Assembly: GCF_023544865.1 (NCBI RefSeq)
Contig: NZ_JAMJFX010000011.1
Coordinates: 40,103 to 104,102 of the forward strand
Source of the DNA: Phaeovulum molybdatiresistens
GTDB lineage: Bacteria; Pseudomonadota; Alphaproteobacteria; Rhodobacterales; Rhodobacteraceae
Length of the DNA: 64,000 nt
Direction: 5' to 3'
Shown: positions 9,009 to 18,932 of the stretch, piece by piece
How the letters are laid out: each line of letters opens with the position of its first letter
How positions within the stretch are numbered: the stretch's first letter is position 1
Translations under genes and position numbers: made by a program
The notes under the pieces: generated by a model
What the model was told of the DNA's origin: nothing
Databases searched by the model: none
The model's input: the letters and a program-made list of their open reading frames with translations, nothing else

Positions 9009-10040
9009 ATGATCTTGCCCGACCCGCTTCGCATAGCGCTGGCCCTTGCCATCGGAACGGCGGGGGGTGCGGCGTTTTTCGCGCTGTCGCTGCCCTTGCC
9101 CTGGATGCTGGGCGCGCTGTTTGCCACGATGGCGGCGGCGGTGCTGCGCGCGCCGGTCAAGGGGCCCGACGGCATCCGGCCCTGGGTGGTGGCGGTGATC
9201 GGCGTGCTGCTGGGGTCGCGCTTCACGCCCGATGTTCTGGCGCAGGGGCAGGTCTGGCTGGGCACGGTGGCGGTGTTGATGGGCTATGTGGTGGCGGTGG
9301 CGCTGACCATCGTGCCGTTCTACCGCTATGCCGGGCGGCTGGACTGGACCACATCCTATTTCGCCGGCATGCCCGGCGGCCTGACCGAGATGATCGAGAT
9401 TGGCGAGGCCGCCGGCGCCAAGGTGCCCCCGGTGATCCTGGCCCACAGCCTGCGCATCGTGGCCACCATCGCGCTGATCGCGGTGTGGTTTCGCGTGGTG
9501 CAGGGGCAGGCGGCGGTGGGCGCGCCGATGGGGGCGACCAGCGCGATCACCGCGGTCGATGCGCTGGTGCTGTTGGGCAGCGCGGTGCTGGGCATCTGGC
9601 TGGGCAAGCGGCTGCGGTTTCCGGCACCCACCTTCCTGGGGCCGCTGGCGCTGTCGGCGGCGGTGCATCTGGCGGGGGTGACGGAAAGCGCGCCGCCGAC
9701 GTTGCTGGTCAATGCGGCCCAGGTGATGCTGGGCACGGTGCTGGGCTGCCGGTTTCGCGGCATCGGCACCGCCACGCTGGCCCGCGCCGGGGTGCTAAGC
9801 GTGATTGCCACGGCGCTGACGCTGGTTCTGGCCTATGGCACGGGGCTGGTGATGGGCCGCTTTGCGGGGGTGGGCATGGAACAGGCGGTTCTGGCCCTGG
9901 CCCCCGGCGGGTTGACCGAAATGGGGCTGATCGCGATGGCGATCGGGGCGGATGTGGCCTTTGTGGCGCTGCATCACGTCGCGCGCATCCTGTTCGTGAT
10001 CATGGTCGCGCCGCTGGCCTTCCGGTTGCTGCGGCGCTGA
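9009..10040 (+). CDS. AbrB-duplication family membrane protein (putative transporter)
   Basis: 343 residues from the ATG at 9009, which has GAAGGA 3-8 bases upstream; an in-frame ATG at 8970 has none. It is almost wholly hydrophobic, with about ten membrane segments in two similar halves, each containing a G(L)PGGLTEM-type motif (MPGGLTEMIEIGE and APGGLTEMGLIAM). This is the AbrB duplication family, often annotated as ammonia monooxygenase or AbrB regulator; neither name describes it, and no DNA-binding domain is present. As last gene of the galBCD operon it may export or import an intermediate, but function is unknown. Confidence 0.75.
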   Translation: MILPDPLRIALALAIGTAGGAAFFALSLPLPWMLGALFATMAAAVLRAPVKGPDGIRPWVVAVIGVLLGSRFTPDVLAQGQVWLGTVAVLMGYVVAVALTIVPFYRYAGRLDWTTSYFAGMPGGLTEMIEIGEAAGAKVPPVILAHSLRIVATIALIAVWFRVVQGQAAVGAPMGATSAITAVDALVLLGSAVLGIWLGKRLRFPAPTFLGPLALSAAVHLAGVTESAPPTLLVNAAQVMLGTVLGCRFRGIGTATLARAGVLSVIATALTLVLAYGTGLVMGRFAGVGMEQAVLALAPGGLTEMGLIAMAIGADVAFVALHHVARILFVIMVAPLAFRLLRR

Positions 10041-10196
10041 GCGGGCGCATTTCCCCTGCGACAATTTGGCCCGACAATGGTTGACTTAAATACTCGGCAT
10101 TAGTATCGCCTGCCGAACGGCAGCCATTCTCATCCCTGAGATCAGCCACCGCGCTGAACAGTCAAAAATCCACAAGACTTTCTAAAGGGACGAGAA
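10041..10196 (+). promoter_or_regulatory. Promoter region of the iron-uptake operon
   Basis: A 156-base gap, AT-richer than its neighbours in the middle (a TTGACTTAAATACT segment from 10081 and TAGTAT at 10101). It precedes a receptor operon that in known relatives is iron-regulated, so a Fur, Irr or RirA site is expected. I could not identify one with confidence; the TTGACT to TAGTAT distance of 14 is too short for a standard promoter. AAAGGGACGAG serves the receptor start. Confidence 0.4.
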
Positions 10197-12572
10197 ATGT
10201 CGATGAAAATGACTGCCTCGCTGAGGCAGCCGGGCCTGCATGGCGCAGGCCTGCCCGCACGCAACAGCCTTGCATTGGCCACCGTCGCGGTGATGGGAAC
10301 CGCCGCGCCGGTCGCCGCGCAAGATGTCATCACCCTGCCCACGCTGGAGGTGGAAACCGCCGCCCCCGAACAACCCGTCGTGGTGCGCAAGCGCCGCGTG
10401 ACGGCGGCGCCCGCCGCGCCCAGCCCCGCGCCAGAACCGGCGCCGGTGGTCGAGGCGCCCCAGGGCCCGGTCGCCGGGGCAGGGGGGCTTTCGCCCTATG
10501 CCGACCCCAATGCCGGGTATCGCGCCGTGACCTCGGGCAATTCCCTGCTGGGTCAGCCGCTGTCACAGACCGCGCGCACGGTGACTGCGATCACCGCCGA
10601 GGTGCTGGCCGACAAGAACGCCACCTCGGTCCGGGAACTGGCGCGCACCACGCCGGGGCTGACGCTGGGCACGGGCGAGGGCGGCAATGCCTTTGGCGAC
10701 GTGCTGTATATCCGCGGTTTCAAGGCCACCAATGACGTCTATATCGATGGTGTGCGCGACGCGGGTGCGGCGCTGCGCGAGACGTTCAACACCGAACAGG
10801 TGGAAATCACCAAGGGGCCGTCGGGGTCGATCGCCGGGCGCGGCACCACGGGCGGCGCGGTCAACGTGGTCACCAGGAAACCGCAGGCCGAGGATTTCGT
10901 GAAGACCGAAACCACGTTGGGCCTGAACGCGCTGGCACGCCAGACGGTCGACTGGAACAAGGTCTGGAATGATCGCTTCCGCACCCGCATTGGCGCGATG
11001 GCGCAGACGGGCAAGGTCGCGGGCCGCAACGGGATTGAGGATGACCGGCTGGGCCTGTCGCTGGCAGCGGAATATGACGCCAGCGATCGGCTGAAGCTGA
11101 CGCTGGATGCCTATCACCTGGAGATGACCGGCACGCCGGACTGGGGCATCCCGTGGATCAACGGCGGTCCCGCGACGGAAACGATCGGGCTGGACCGCGA
11201 CACGACCTACACGGTCGAGGGCCGCGATTTTCAGGACGGGTTCCAGGACATCGCCACCCTTGGCCTGCGCTATGACATCAGCCCCGATGTGGCGCTGACC
11301 AACCGCACGCGCGTTGGGCGGACGGGCATCGACTATGTCGTCTCGGTGCCGTCGGGGGCGACGCTGGTGGGGGACGACTGGATCCTGTCGAACCTGTCGG
11401 CGAAATCCACGCGTCAGATCAATCGCACGCTGTCGAACACCACCGAGCTGTCCTTTGGCTTTGACACCGGGGCGGTGAAGCACAGCTTGGTCGCAGGCTT
11501 TGCCGTCTCGCGTGAGGAAATCACGCAGCTGGGCTATGCCGGCGCCCTGTCCGAGGATTTCGGCGGCGTCAGCGGCAGTTCCTGCCGGGATCTGGTGTCT
11601 GTGGTGAACCCGGACACCTCGGTTTGCTGGCCCGCGGGGTCAACGCTGACGCTGTCCTATACCCCCCGCGTCACCAAGGTGGATACCGTGTCGCTTTACC
11701 TGACCGACACGATGGCGCTGTCCGAAAAGCTAAGCCTGAATCTGGGCCTGCGGCTGGATGATTACGACATTACCCGCACGGGCGGCGCGGGTGAGGCCGC
11801 ATACCGCTATGCCCGCCAGGACACGCTGTTCACCTGGAACGCGGGGCTGACCTACAAGCTGAACGATCAGGGCATGGTCTATCTGGCCTATGCGACCTCG
11901 GCCAACCCGATGGGGCAGGAACTGGATGCGGGGGGCGGTGCCTATTCGGGCCTGGATGAGGCCAGCCAGCTGTTGGACCCGGAAGAAAACCGCTCGATCG
12001 AATTGGGCACGAAATGGGATCTGGGGCATCTTGGCCTGACGGCGGCGGCGTTCCAGACCACGAAATCCAATGCGCGCGAAACCCTTGGGCGGGGCGATGC
12101 GGCGGTGACCCTTGCCACCGGAAAATACCGGGTGCGGGGGATCGAACTGGGCATCGCGGGCAAGGTGATGGATCGTCTGTCGCTGTATGGCGCTGCGACC
12201 TGGATGGACAGCAAGGTGCTGGCGAGCGCTGTGGCTGGCGATATCGGCAAGGAACTGGCCAATACCGCGCACAAGCAGTTCAACCTGCTGGCGCAGTATC
12301 AGCTGACCGAGGCCTGGACCATCGGCGGGCAGGCCACCTGGAACGGCGGCCAGAACCTTGGGTCGATGGCGGCCAATGGCAACACGCTGCCGGCCTATTG
12401 GCGGCTGGATGCGATGGCCGAATACGACCTGGGCAATGACCGGGTGCTGTCGATGCGCGTCGATAACCTGCTGGACGAAACCTATTACGACACGGCCTAT
12501 CGGTCGGGATCGCCCTTCGTCTATGTCGCGCCGGGGCGGACGGCCTCGGTCACCCTCAGCATGAAGTTCTGA
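10197..12572 (+). CDS. TonB-dependent siderophore receptor (Fiu/PiuA-like)
   Basis: 791 residues. An unusually long signal region (about residues 1-41, ending VAAQ) is followed by a short TonB-box-like segment (TLPTLEVET) and a Pro/Ala/Glu-rich linker to about residue 100. The plug domain comes next ([18 protein letters not shown], then VYIDGVRD and the KGPSG...[15 protein letters not shown] signature). The remaining ~600 residues are a 22-strand beta-barrel ending in an aromatic residue (TLSMKF). It imports ferric siderophores, probably catecholates, across the outer membrane using TonB energy. The gene order receptor-piuC is that of fiu-ybiX in E. coli and piuA-piuC in Pseudomonas, and the energising TonB-ExbBD genes follow in the same operon. 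Confidence 0.9.
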   Translation: MSMKMTASLRQPGLHGAGLPARNSLALATVAVMGTAAPVAAQDVITLPTLEVETAAPEQPVVVRKRRVTAAPAAPSPAPEPAPVVEAPQGPVAGAGGLSPYADPNAGYRAVTSGNSLLGQPLSQTARTVTAITAEVLADKNATSVRELARTTPGLTLGTGEGGNAFGDVLYIRGFKATNDVYIDGVRDAGAALRETFNTEQVEITKGPSGSIAGRGTTGGAVNVVTRKPQAEDFVKTETTLGLNALARQTVDWNKVWNDRFRTRIGAMAQTGKVAGRNGIEDDRLGLSLAAEYDASDRLKLTLDAYHLEMTGTPDWGIPWINGGPATETIGLDRDTTYTVEGRDFQDGFQDIATLGLRYDISPDVALTNRTRVGRTGIDYVVSVPSGATLVGDDWILSNLSAKSTRQINRTLSNTTELSFGFDTGAVKHSLVAGFAVSREEITQLGYAGALSEDFGGVSGSSCRDLVSVVNPDTSVCWPAGSTLTLSYTPRVTKVDTVSLYLTDTMALSEKLSLNLGLRLDDYDITRTGGAGEAAYRYARQDTLFTWNAGLTYKLNDQGMVYLAYATSANPMGQELDAGGGAYSGLDEASQLLDPEENRSIELGTKWDLGHLGLTAAAFQTTKSNARETLGRGDAAVTLATGKYRVRGIELGIAGKVMDRLSLYGAATWMDSKVLASAVAGDIGKELANTAHKQFNLLAQYQLTEAWTIGGQATWNGGQNLGSMAANGNTLPAYWRLDAMAEYDLGNDRVLSMRVDNLLDETYYDTAYRSGSPFVYVAPGRTASVTLSMKF

Positions 12573-12578
12573 AACACC

Positions 12579-12600
12579 GCCCGGGCGGCATTGCCCGGGC
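12579..12600 (+). terminator. Intercistronic hairpin between receptor gene and piuC
   Basis: Two copies of the self-complementary octamer GCCCGGGC (12579-12586 and 12593-12600) flank a GGCATT loop. They form a perfect 8-bp GC stem starting 6 bases after the receptor stop codon. There is no T run, so this is more likely an attenuator or mRNA-stability element that keeps receptor transcripts in excess over piuC-exbBD-tonB than a full terminator. Confidence 0.6.
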
Positions 12601-12618
12601 CATTCAAGGAGCAGCCAG

Positions 12619-13302
12619 ATGCTGATCACCATTCCCGACATCCTGACCCGCGACCAGGTCGCAGCCATCCGCGCCACGCTGGACGCCGCCGACTGGCAGG
12701 ACGGCCGCCACACCGCCGGGCCGCAATCGGCGGAAATCAAGCGCAATGCGCAGATCCCGCTGAACAGCCCCGTTCTGCCCGATCTTCAGGCCCGCCTGAT
12801 CGGCGCGCTGACGGCGCATCCGGTTTGGGTTTCGGCGGCGCTGCCCGCGCAGATCCTGCCGCCGATGTTCAACCGCTATGAGGGCGGGCAGACCTTTGGC
12901 ACGCATGTGGACAATGCGATCCGCGTGATCCCCGGCGCGGGGCGGCAGATCCGCACCGATGTGTCCTGCACGCTGTTCCTGTCGGACCCCGAAGATTACG
13001 ACGGGGGCGGGCTGATCGTCGAAGGCCATTATGGCGCGCAGACGGTCAAGCTGTCGGCCGGGGCGGCGGTGGTCTATCCCGCGACCTCGTTGCATCAGGT
13101 GACGCCGGTGACGCGCGGGGCCCGGGTGGCCAGCTTCTTCTGGGTCCAGTCGATGGTGCGCGATGCCCAGCGGCGCGAGATGCTGTTCGATCTGGACCAA
13201 TCCATTCAATCGCTGGGCGCGGAACTGGGCGCCAATGCGCCCGACGTGCTGCGTCTGACCGGGATTTACCACAACCTGATCCGCCAATGGGCCGAGGTGT
13301 GA
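12619..13302 (+). CDS. piuC: Fe(II)/2-oxoglutarate-dependent PKHD-type hydroxylase
   Basis: 227 residues, matching the length of YbiX/PiuC. The double-stranded beta-helix iron site is complete: His96 and Asp98 in GTHVDNA, His159 in TSLHQV, and Arg169 in RGARVAS for 2-oxoglutarate. AAGGAG lies upstream of the ATG. It is part of the receptor operon. PiuC-type enzymes are regularly encoded beside catecholate siderophore receptors and affect siderophore and siderophore-antibiotic uptake, but the substrate is not established. Confidence 0.9.
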   Translation: MLITIPDILTRDQVAAIRATLDAADWQDGRHTAGPQSAEIKRNAQIPLNSPVLPDLQARLIGALTAHPVWVSAALPAQILPPMFNRYEGGQTFGTHVDNAIRVIPGAGRQIRTDVSCTLFLSDPEDYDGGGLIVEGHYGAQTVKLSAGAAVVYPATSLHQVTPVTRGARVASFFWVQSMVRDAQRREMLFDLDQSIQSLGAELGANAPDVLRLTGIYHNLIRQWAEV

Positions 13303-13303
13303 C

Positions 13304-14083
13304 ATGGCCGCTGCGAACGATGTTCTGATTTCCACGTTGCGCGACTGGGGCCTGCCTGCGCTGGCCGACCGGCTGGCCGCCGCCGATGCATCCGATGCGC
13401 TGACGCCGCTGGCGATGTTCATGGATGCCGATTGGGTGGTGAAATCGGTGATGCTGGGGCTGGGCGTGGCCTCGGTTCTGGTCTGGGCGATCTGGGCGGG
13501 CAAGCTGGTGCAGATCGCGCGCGCCTCGTCCCGGATCGGGCGCGATTACCGGCGGCTGACGGGGCATGGCCGCCTGGGCGCGGCGCCGGCACCCAGGGGC
13601 GAGCTGGGCCGGATGCAGGCCGCGACCCTGGCCGAGATTGCGGCATCCACCGGCCTGCCCGCCGCGGGCGTCAAGGACCGCGTCGCGATGGAATTGACGC
13701 GGATCGAGGGCGGGGCCGCGCGGGCGATGCAATCTGGGGTGACGGTGATCGGATCCGTCGGGTCCACCGCGCCCTTCATCGGGCTGTTCGGCACGGTCTG
13801 GGGCATCATGAATGCCTTTGTCGGCATCGCGGCCAGCGGCACCACGAACCTTGCCGTTGTCGCCCCCGGCATTGCCGAGGCGTTGCTGGCCACCGCCATC
13901 GGCCTTGTCGCGGCGATCCCGGCGGTGCTGCTGTTCAACCACCTGACCCGCGCCATTGGCGGCTATCGGGCGCGGCTGGGCGATGCGGCGGCACTGGTGG
14001 AACGGACCCTGTCGCGCGATCTGGACCGTGCGGCGCAGGCCGCGCCGGATGGCGCCGATGTCATCCCCCTGGCGGCGGAGTAA
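13304..14083 (+). CDS. exbB: TonB-system energiser ExbB (MotA/TolQ/ExbB family)
   Basis: 259 residues with three membrane segments: one near residues 45-68 and two in the C-terminal half, around the conserved STAPFIGLFGTVWGIM and EALLATAIGLVAAIPAVLL motifs of ExbB proton channels. It forms the pentameric inner-membrane complex that surrounds the ExbD dimer and passes proton-motive force to TonB. The start is 2 bases after the piuC stop and the exbD start is 4 bases after its end, so the three genes are co-translated. Confidence 0.9.
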   Translation: MAAANDVLISTLRDWGLPALADRLAAADASDALTPLAMFMDADWVVKSVMLGLGVASVLVWAIWAGKLVQIARASSRIGRDYRRLTGHGRLGAAPAPRGELGRMQAATLAEIAASTGLPAAGVKDRVAMELTRIEGGAARAMQSGVTVIGSVGSTAPFIGLFGTVWGIMNAFVGIAASGTTNLAVVAPGIAEALLATAIGLVAAIPAVLLFNHLTRAIGGYRARLGDAAALVERTLSRDLDRAAQAAPDGADVIPLAAE

Positions 14084-14086
14084 GCC

Positions 14087-14533
14087 ATGGCTGCACGGCT
14101 GTCTTCGGGCGCAGATGACGATCTGGCCGCCAATACCGATATCAACATCACCCCGTTCATCGATGTGATGCTGGTGCTGCTGATCATCTTCATGGTCGCG
14201 GCGCCGCTGTCCACGGTGGATGTGCCGGTGGAATTGCCGGTGGCGACCGCCACCCCCGCGCCGCGCCCGGATGCGCCGGTGATCGTGACGGTGCAATCCG
14301 ATCTGTCGCTGCTGGTGGGGGATCTGCCGATCGCGCTTGATGCCCTGCCGATGGAGCTGGACATTGCCACGGGTCTGAAACGCGACACGCGGATCTATAT
14401 TTCCGCCGACCGCGCCGTGCCCTATGGCGAGGTGATGGCGGTGATGAACCGGATGCGTGGGACCGGCTATCTGAAGATCGGCCTTGTCGGTCTGGAGGAA
14501 GACCCCGCCACCACCGAAGGGGCCGCGCCATGA
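14087..14533 (+). CDS. exbD: Biopolymer transport protein ExbD
   Basis: 148 residues with one N-terminal membrane helix that carries the essential aspartate in INITPFIDVMLVLL, followed by a periplasmic domain (YISADRAVPYGEVMAVMN is typical of ExbD). It partners with ExbB in the proton-driven motor. The stop codon overlaps the tonB start as ATGA, showing translational coupling. Confidence 0.92.
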   Translation: MAARLSSGADDDLAANTDINITPFIDVMLVLLIIFMVAAPLSTVDVPVELPVATATPAPRPDAPVIVTVQSDLSLLVGDLPIALDALPMELDIATGLKRDTRIYISADRAVPYGEVMAVMNRMRGTGYLKIGLVGLEEDPATTEGAAP

Positions 14534-15342
14534 GCTTGGCCTTTCCCGCCCGGGCCGCGCCCGTCTGGACCATCGGCCTTGCCGTCAGCGCCGCGGCCCA
14601 TGCGGCGGTGCTGGCCGCCTTTCTGGCCCAGCCCGTCGCCCCGCCCCCGGCTGAGGCGGGTCTGAAAGGGCGCGAATTCATTGACCTGGCCGATGTCGAC
14701 ATGATCCTGGCCGCGCCCGAAACCGACCTGGCCCAGGGCGAGGCCGCCACCGATAGCGCCGCCCAGATGGACAGCCCCGAAAAGACCGAACCCGCAAGGG
14801 CGGCGAATGACCCTATCTTGGCGCAGATCCCCGATCCGGTGGCCGACCCGGAGTTGCAGTTCCGCATCTCGACCCCGGATGACCCGGTTGAGGCCAAGAA
14901 GGACGCGACCGAGGTTGCGACCGAGGTGCAGGACAAAACCCATACCGAATTCGCCCCGCCCTCGACCGCCGCCAGCCCCGCGCCATCGGCGGGCGATCAG
15001 CCGCAAAGCGGCTCGACCGAGGCCGAGCTTGGCCTGTCGGATGAAGACAGGGCGCGGATCGAGGATTGGCAAAAGGCCATCGTTCTGGCGCTGGCCGCGG
15101 CCAAGACCTATCCCAAGGCGGCGCGCAATGCCCGGACCGAGGGCAAGGTGATCCTGGGCTTCAGCCTGGACAGCTATGGCCGGGTGGTGGCGCGGTCAGT
15201 GCTGGAAAGGTCCGGCCATCCGGTGCTGGATCAGGCGGCGCTGGCGCTGATCGACGGGCTGGCGGGTCTGCCCGCGCCCCCCGCCGCGATGGGGCCGGGG
15301 CCGTTTCCGATGCGGGTGCCGATCGTCTATTCGGTCAAGTGA
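14530..15342 (+). CDS. tonB: TonB family energy-transducing protein
   Basis: 270 residues: an N-terminal membrane anchor (about residues 13-35), a long acidic Ala/Pro/Glu-rich periplasmic linker (about 45-165), and a C-terminal TonB domain (TYPKAARNARTEGKVILGF and LERSGHPVLDQAAL are typical). The linker is acidic rather than the usual Pro-Lys rods. It delivers ExbBD energy to the receptor encoded at the head of the operon. Its last 8 bases overlap the convergent oxidase gene, leaving no space for an intergenic terminator. Confidence 0.88.
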   Translation: MSLAFPARAAPVWTIGLAVSAAAHAAVLAAFLAQPVAPPPAEAGLKGREFIDLADVDMILAAPETDLAQGEAATDSAAQMDSPEKTEPARAANDPILAQIPDPVADPELQFRISTPDDPVEAKKDATEVATEVQDKTHTEFAPPSTAASPAPSAGDQPQSGSTEAELGLSDEDRARIEDWQKAIVLALAAAKTYPKAARNARTEGKVILGFSLDSYGRVVARSVLERSGHPVLDQAALALIDGLAGLPAPPAAMGPGPFPMRVPIVYSVK

Positions 15343-16363
15343 ACAGGCAATCGGGCCCGATCTCGGCCAGGGTGCGGCGCCCCATCAGCCCCATCGCCAC
15401 GGCGAATTCGTCGCGCAGCCGCCGCAGGCAGGCGGCCGCCCCCGCCGCCCCGTCAAGCGCCAGCGCGTAAAAGGCGGGCCGGCCCAGCAGCACCGCATCC
15501 GCCCCAAGGGCCAGCGCCACCAGCATATCCTCGCCTGCGCGGATGCCGCCATCGACCAGCACCGGCACACCGGGCAGGGCGGCGCGGATCGCGGGCAGAA
15601 CGCGGGCGGTCGGGGGCAGGCCATCCAGCACCCGGCCCCCGTGGTTCGACACGATCACCCCGGCGCATCCGGCCTGCATCGCGCGGGTGGCATCGTGGGG
15701 CGTCATCACGCCCTTGGCCAGCACCGGCACCGGGCTTTCGGCGCAAAGTTCTGTCAGATCGTCCCACACCGGCGCGCGCGCCAGCAGCCCTTCAATCCCG
15801 GCAGGCGGGGGCATGGGCAGCGCATCGAGCATCACCGGGCGGATGCCTTCGGGCAGCTGAAAACCCGCGGCAATTTCACGGTTGCGCACGCCGTTCAGCG
15901 GCGCATCCACCGTCACCACCAGCGCGCTTGCCCCCGCCGTCAGCGCCCGCGCCGCCAAGGCCCGCGTCGCGGCCGGATCGGGTTGCAGATAGAGCTGAAA
16001 CCAGAACGGGGCCACGGCCACATCCTCGGGCGGGACCGAGGTCTGGCACGACAGCACCATCCCCGCGCCCTGCGCCGCCGCCGCACGGGCCATCGCGGCC
16101 TCGCCTTCCGCGCAGGCCAGGCGCTGAAAGGCCATCGGCGCGACCAGGCAGGGAAAGTCCAGCCGCAGCCCGGCGATGGTGGTCGCGGTCGAAAACCCCG
16201 CCATATCGGTCATCAGGCGCGGGCGCAGGGCATGGTCGCCCCAGGCCTGTTCATTGGCGCGCAAGGTCCGTTCCCGCCCCGCACCCCCCGCGACATAGGC
16301 AAAGGCCGGGGCAGGCATGGTCTGCGCGGCGGCGGATTCAAGGTCATGCAGCGGGCGGTTCAC
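15335..16363 (-). CDS. FMN-dependent alpha-hydroxyacid oxidase/dehydrogenase (lactate oxidase family)
   Basis: 342 residues from a GTG at 16363 that has GGAGAGA 6 bases upstream; an ATG at 16390 has no such site and would put the ribosome site inside the gene. The TIM-barrel family signatures are present: the N-terminal PAFAYVAGGA, the LVVTVDAPLNGVRNRE strand, the lysine in VLAKGVM, and the active-site SNHGGRVLDGLP with its His and Arg, then DGGIRAGEDMLVALALGADAVLLGRP for FMN phosphate. It oxidises L-2-hydroxy acids such as lactate, glycolate or mandelate; substrate unknown. It is convergent with tonB. Confidence 0.85.
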   Translation of the reverse strand: MNRPLHDLESAAAQTMPAPAFAYVAGGAGRERTLRANEQAWGDHALRPRLMTDMAGFSTATTIAGLRLDFPCLVAPMAFQRLACAEGEAAMARAAAAQGAGMVLSCQTSVPPEDVAVAPFWFQLYLQPDPAATRALAARALTAGASALVVTVDAPLNGVRNREIAAGFQLPEGIRPVMLDALPMPPPAGIEGLLARAPVWDDLTELCAESPVPVLAKGVMTPHDATRAMQAGCAGVIVSNHGGRVLDGLPPTARVLPAIRAALPGVPVLVDGGIRAGEDMLVALALGADAVLLGRPAFYALALDGAAGAAACLRRLRDEFAVAMGLMGRRTLAEIGPDCLFT

Positions 16364-16420
16364 GGGGGTCTCTCCGGGATGGCAGGCCATTGATTTTCAC
16401 TGAAAAGCGGCCCGGCGCTG

Positions 16421-16451
16421 ATTATGGGTTTCAGGTCAAGCGGGGGTCAAG
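16421..16451 (-). promoter_or_regulatory. Probable sigma-70 promoter of the hydroxyacid oxidase gene
   Basis: On the minus strand TTGACC (16450-16445) and CATAAT (16426-16421) are 18 bases apart, giving a start about 50 bases before the GTG. The heptamer GGTCAAG occurs twice on the plus strand (16434-16440 and 16445-16451), 11 bases apart, one helical turn, overlapping the -35 region. This may be a regulator site. Confidence 0.5.
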
Positions 16452-16540
16452 GCACGGTTTCATAATTACTTTTTCCGGGCTGCGCCGGGGCGGAAGGTGA
16501 TGCGGGCTGGGGTCAGGCGCCCGCTTTTCGCGTGCATGGG

Positions 16541-18121
16541 TCAGCCCGACAAAAGCACCCCGGCAGCCCGTAGCAACGCGCGCGGGTCGCGGTCGCTGCG
16601 CACCACGGGGGGCGGGGGCGCGATCGCCCCGGTCAGGCGGTGGACCGCCGTCCAGGCGGAACGGATGGAATATTCCACCGTGAACACGCATTCGCGCGGG
16701 AGGTCGCAGAACTGTCCGATCACGGCAAAGTTTTCGGCCCCGCGCGGAATGACCGGGGGCCTGTCGCCGGGCTGGCGGGGCATGAACTGGCTGGTGATCA
16801 GGGGCATCCGGCAGGGGATGACCCGCGCGCCGCCGAAGAATTCGGCGCGCTGGTTTGCGGTCAGCCGCAGCTGATGGGCAAGTTCGTCCAGCATCTCATG
16901 GCCGGTGGCTTGCGCCATGGGTTTGGCGATCGCGTCACCCGGCCGGTCACCGCGCAGGCCATAGCCCCAGAACACGGGCTGGTTGGCGGGCTGGCCGCGG
17001 AAATGCGGCTGGTGGAACATGACGATGGACATCAGCCAGCCGGATTCCGCGAAGGTGACCAGACCGCCGGTTCCGGTCCGGTTGCGGGTGAAATCCTCCA
17101 TGAACGTCACGAAGGCCGGCGAGGGCAGCGTGACAGTGAACGAGGTCCAAGATGTCCGGTCCGGGCGGCCTGCAAAGACCTCGGGGCGGCCCAGCCCTTC
17201 ATGGCGGGCTGCCAGACGGCGCCACAGGTCAAACCCCGGGGCAGGGGCGTCCGATGCGGGTGGCGGGGTGTCGCTGTCGCCGGTCACGGTGGCGTCGGTC
17301 ATGGACCCCAGGGTCAGATAAACCCGGTCTTCGGGGGCAATGTCGATGGTCGTGCCTGTGGACAGATGCAGCTGTGTCACCCGCCGGGCATCCGCTGTGC
17401 CCGTGATCGTCACGTCGGCCACGCTGGCGCCCGTGCGCAAGTCCACCCCTTGCGCGGACAGCCAGTGCAGGATCGGCGCGACGATCGAGTCATATTGGTT
17501 GTAGCGGGTCCGCAGGATGCCTTCGATCCGCGCAAGGCCGGGGAACAGGTGCAGGAAACGCCGCATGTAGCGCCGCATCTCGGCCACCGAATGCCACGGC
17601 TGGAACGAGAACATGGTGGACCACATCACCCAGAAATTCGTGCCAAAGAAGGCGGGCGCGAACCAGTCATTGATGGTGCGCGCGCCAAGCCGCCCCTCGG
17701 GGATCAGCAACAGGCGGTTGAGCGCGACGATTTCTTCTGCGCCCAGGCCAAGTTGGTACCGATCCTCGGCCCTGTGGCCGTTGCGCACAAGGCGGCATTC
17801 GGCCCGGCCCGGCACCATGCGGTTGAAGGCGATGATATCGTCCCTGACCGAGATCGCGGGATCATCGGGCGCGGGGATCGCGGACAGCAGGTCCAGGGTG
17901 CAGACGAAGTTCGGCTCAAACATTCGGCCACCACGGGTAAGATAGCCCGCTTCGGCCTGGCGCGACCCATCAAGGCTGCCACCGGCTGTGTCGCGATGTT
18001 CAAGGATCGTGATCTGATCGCCCGGCACACCGCCATCCCGGATCAGCAGGACAGCCGCCGACAGCGCCGCAATGCCGCCCCCGACCATATAGTGCCGGCC
18101 CGTCGCCCGATGCTGTGCCAT
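16541..18121 (-). CDS. ohyA: Oleate hydratase (MCRA family)
   Basis: 526 residues. It has an FAD-binding Rossmann motif at the N-terminus (MVGGGIAALSAA, residues 12-23), then EHRDTAGGSLDG. GGRMFEPNFVC holds the probable catalytic glutamate (Glu69), equivalent to the acid residue in characterised enzymes, and MFSFQPWHSVAEMRRYMRRF is a strong family signature. These enzymes add water to cis-9 double bonds of fatty acids, giving 10-hydroxy acids, and FAD has a structural role. It is slightly shorter than the usual 560-590 residues, mostly at the C-terminus. It stands alone between two unrelated genes. A role in resisting host or environmental unsaturated fatty acids is known for the family. Confidence 0.9.
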   Translation of the reverse strand: MAQHRATGRHYMVGGGIAALSAAVLLIRDGGVPGDQITILEHRDTAGGSLDGSRQAEAGYLTRGGRMFEPNFVCTLDLLSAIPAPDDPAISVRDDIIAFNRMVPGRAECRLVRNGHRAEDRYQLGLGAEEIVALNRLLLIPEGRLGARTINDWFAPAFFGTNFWVMWSTMFSFQPWHSVAEMRRYMRRFLHLFPGLARIEGILRTRYNQYDSIVAPILHWLSAQGVDLRTGASVADVTITGTADARRVTQLHLSTGTTIDIAPEDRVYLTLGSMTDATVTGDSDTPPPASDAPAPGFDLWRRLAARHEGLGRPEVFAGRPDRTSWTSFTVTLPSPAFVTFMEDFTRNRTGTGGLVTFAESGWLMSIVMFHQPHFRGQPANQPVFWGYGLRGDRPGDAIAKPMAQATGHEMLDELAHQLRLTANQRAEFFGGARVIPCRMPLITSQFMPRQPGDRPPVIPRGAENFAVIGQFCDLPRECVFTVEYSIRSAWTAVHRLTGAIAPPPPVVRSDRDPRALLRAAGVLLSG

Positions 18122-18211
18122 GTGTGGCCCCTTGTTCCGAAAGCCCAGAGAACCGCATTTGGCGTGACGCGTCCAGAAAAACCGGGCGCAGTTCCATCCC
18201 GGGGCGGGGCT

Positions 18212-18910
18212 CTATTCGCTGCGGTTGTCCCATGAGGCGCGGAAATCCGACTGGATCTGCGCCAGATGTTCCGAAAGTGAGGCATGGGCGGCGCGGATAT
18301 GCGCCACGATCAGATCCGCCGCGCCATCGGCATCGCCCTGTGCGCAGGCCTGGACAATCGCGCGGTGTTCGGCATCGGCGCGGGCATGGCCATCGGTCAG
18401 CAGAAGCTGCGCGCGCAGGTAGCGATCAAGCCGGTCCATCGCATTGTCCAGCGTCGCCTGGTGGAACGGCAGCCCCGATGCGGAATACAGCGTGGCATGA
18501 AAGGCCCGGTTCAGATCGCCCCAGCGCATCGTATCGGTGATGGTGCTGAATTCGTCGCAAATGCGATAGGCCTGCGCGATCAGATCGGGGGTCATCCGCG
18601 CGACAGAGACCCGCATCACATGCGCCTCGACCAGGCAGCGGAAATCAAAGATTTCGCTTGCCGCCTCTAGCGACAGGCCGACCACGACCGCGCCCTTGTA
18701 ACGCTGGGTCTTCACCAGGCCCTGCTGTTCCAGCATGGTGATCGCCTCGCGCACGGGGATGCGGCTGGTGTTGAACATGCGCGCGATTTCGTCCTGCCGC
18801 AGCGGGTCGCCATCCTTCAGGTCGCCTGTGATGATTGCGCTGCGCAGCGCGTCAAACACCAGCGCGGCGGCAGATCGGGTCTGCGACACATCCATGGGCT
18901 TTAGCGCCAT
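18212..18910 (-). CDS. GntR family transcriptional regulator (FCD/FadR-type)
   Basis: 232 residues from the ATG at 18910, preceded by AAAGGGG; an ORF extension upstream has no site. An N-terminal winged helix-turn-helix (ALRSAIITGDLKDGDPL, then ARMFNTSRIPVREAITMLEQQGLV, residues about 17-75) is followed by an all-helical FCD ligand domain. That domain has the metal-ligand histidines in FHATLYSAS and the later HRAIVQA segment. It is divergent from the M24 peptidase and dpp genes, with which it shares a promoter region, and likely controls them. Confidence 0.85.
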   Translation of the reverse strand: MALKPMDVSQTRSAAALVFDALRSAIITGDLKDGDPLRQDEIARMFNTSRIPVREAITMLEQQGLVKTQRYKGAVVVGLSLEAASEIFDFRCLVEAHVMRVSVARMTPDLIAQAYRICDEFSTITDTMRWGDLNRAFHATLYSASGLPFHQATLDNAMDRLDRYLRAQLLLTDGHARADAEHRAIVQACAQGDADGAADLIVAHIRAAHASLSEHLAQIQSDFRASWDNRSE

Positions 18911-18932
18911 GCGATCCCCTTTCCGGCGGACA

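Noticed and set aside
7587..9668. A 693-codon minus-strand frame opposite galC-galD
   Set aside because: Composition is His/Arg/Gln repeats typical of antisense high-GC frames; the plus strand encodes recognisable enzymes with overlapping starts.
16470..16500. Hairpin near 16480 as terminator of the oleate hydratase gene
   Set aside because: In the orientation of that gene the stem is imperfect and is followed by an A run rather than a T run.
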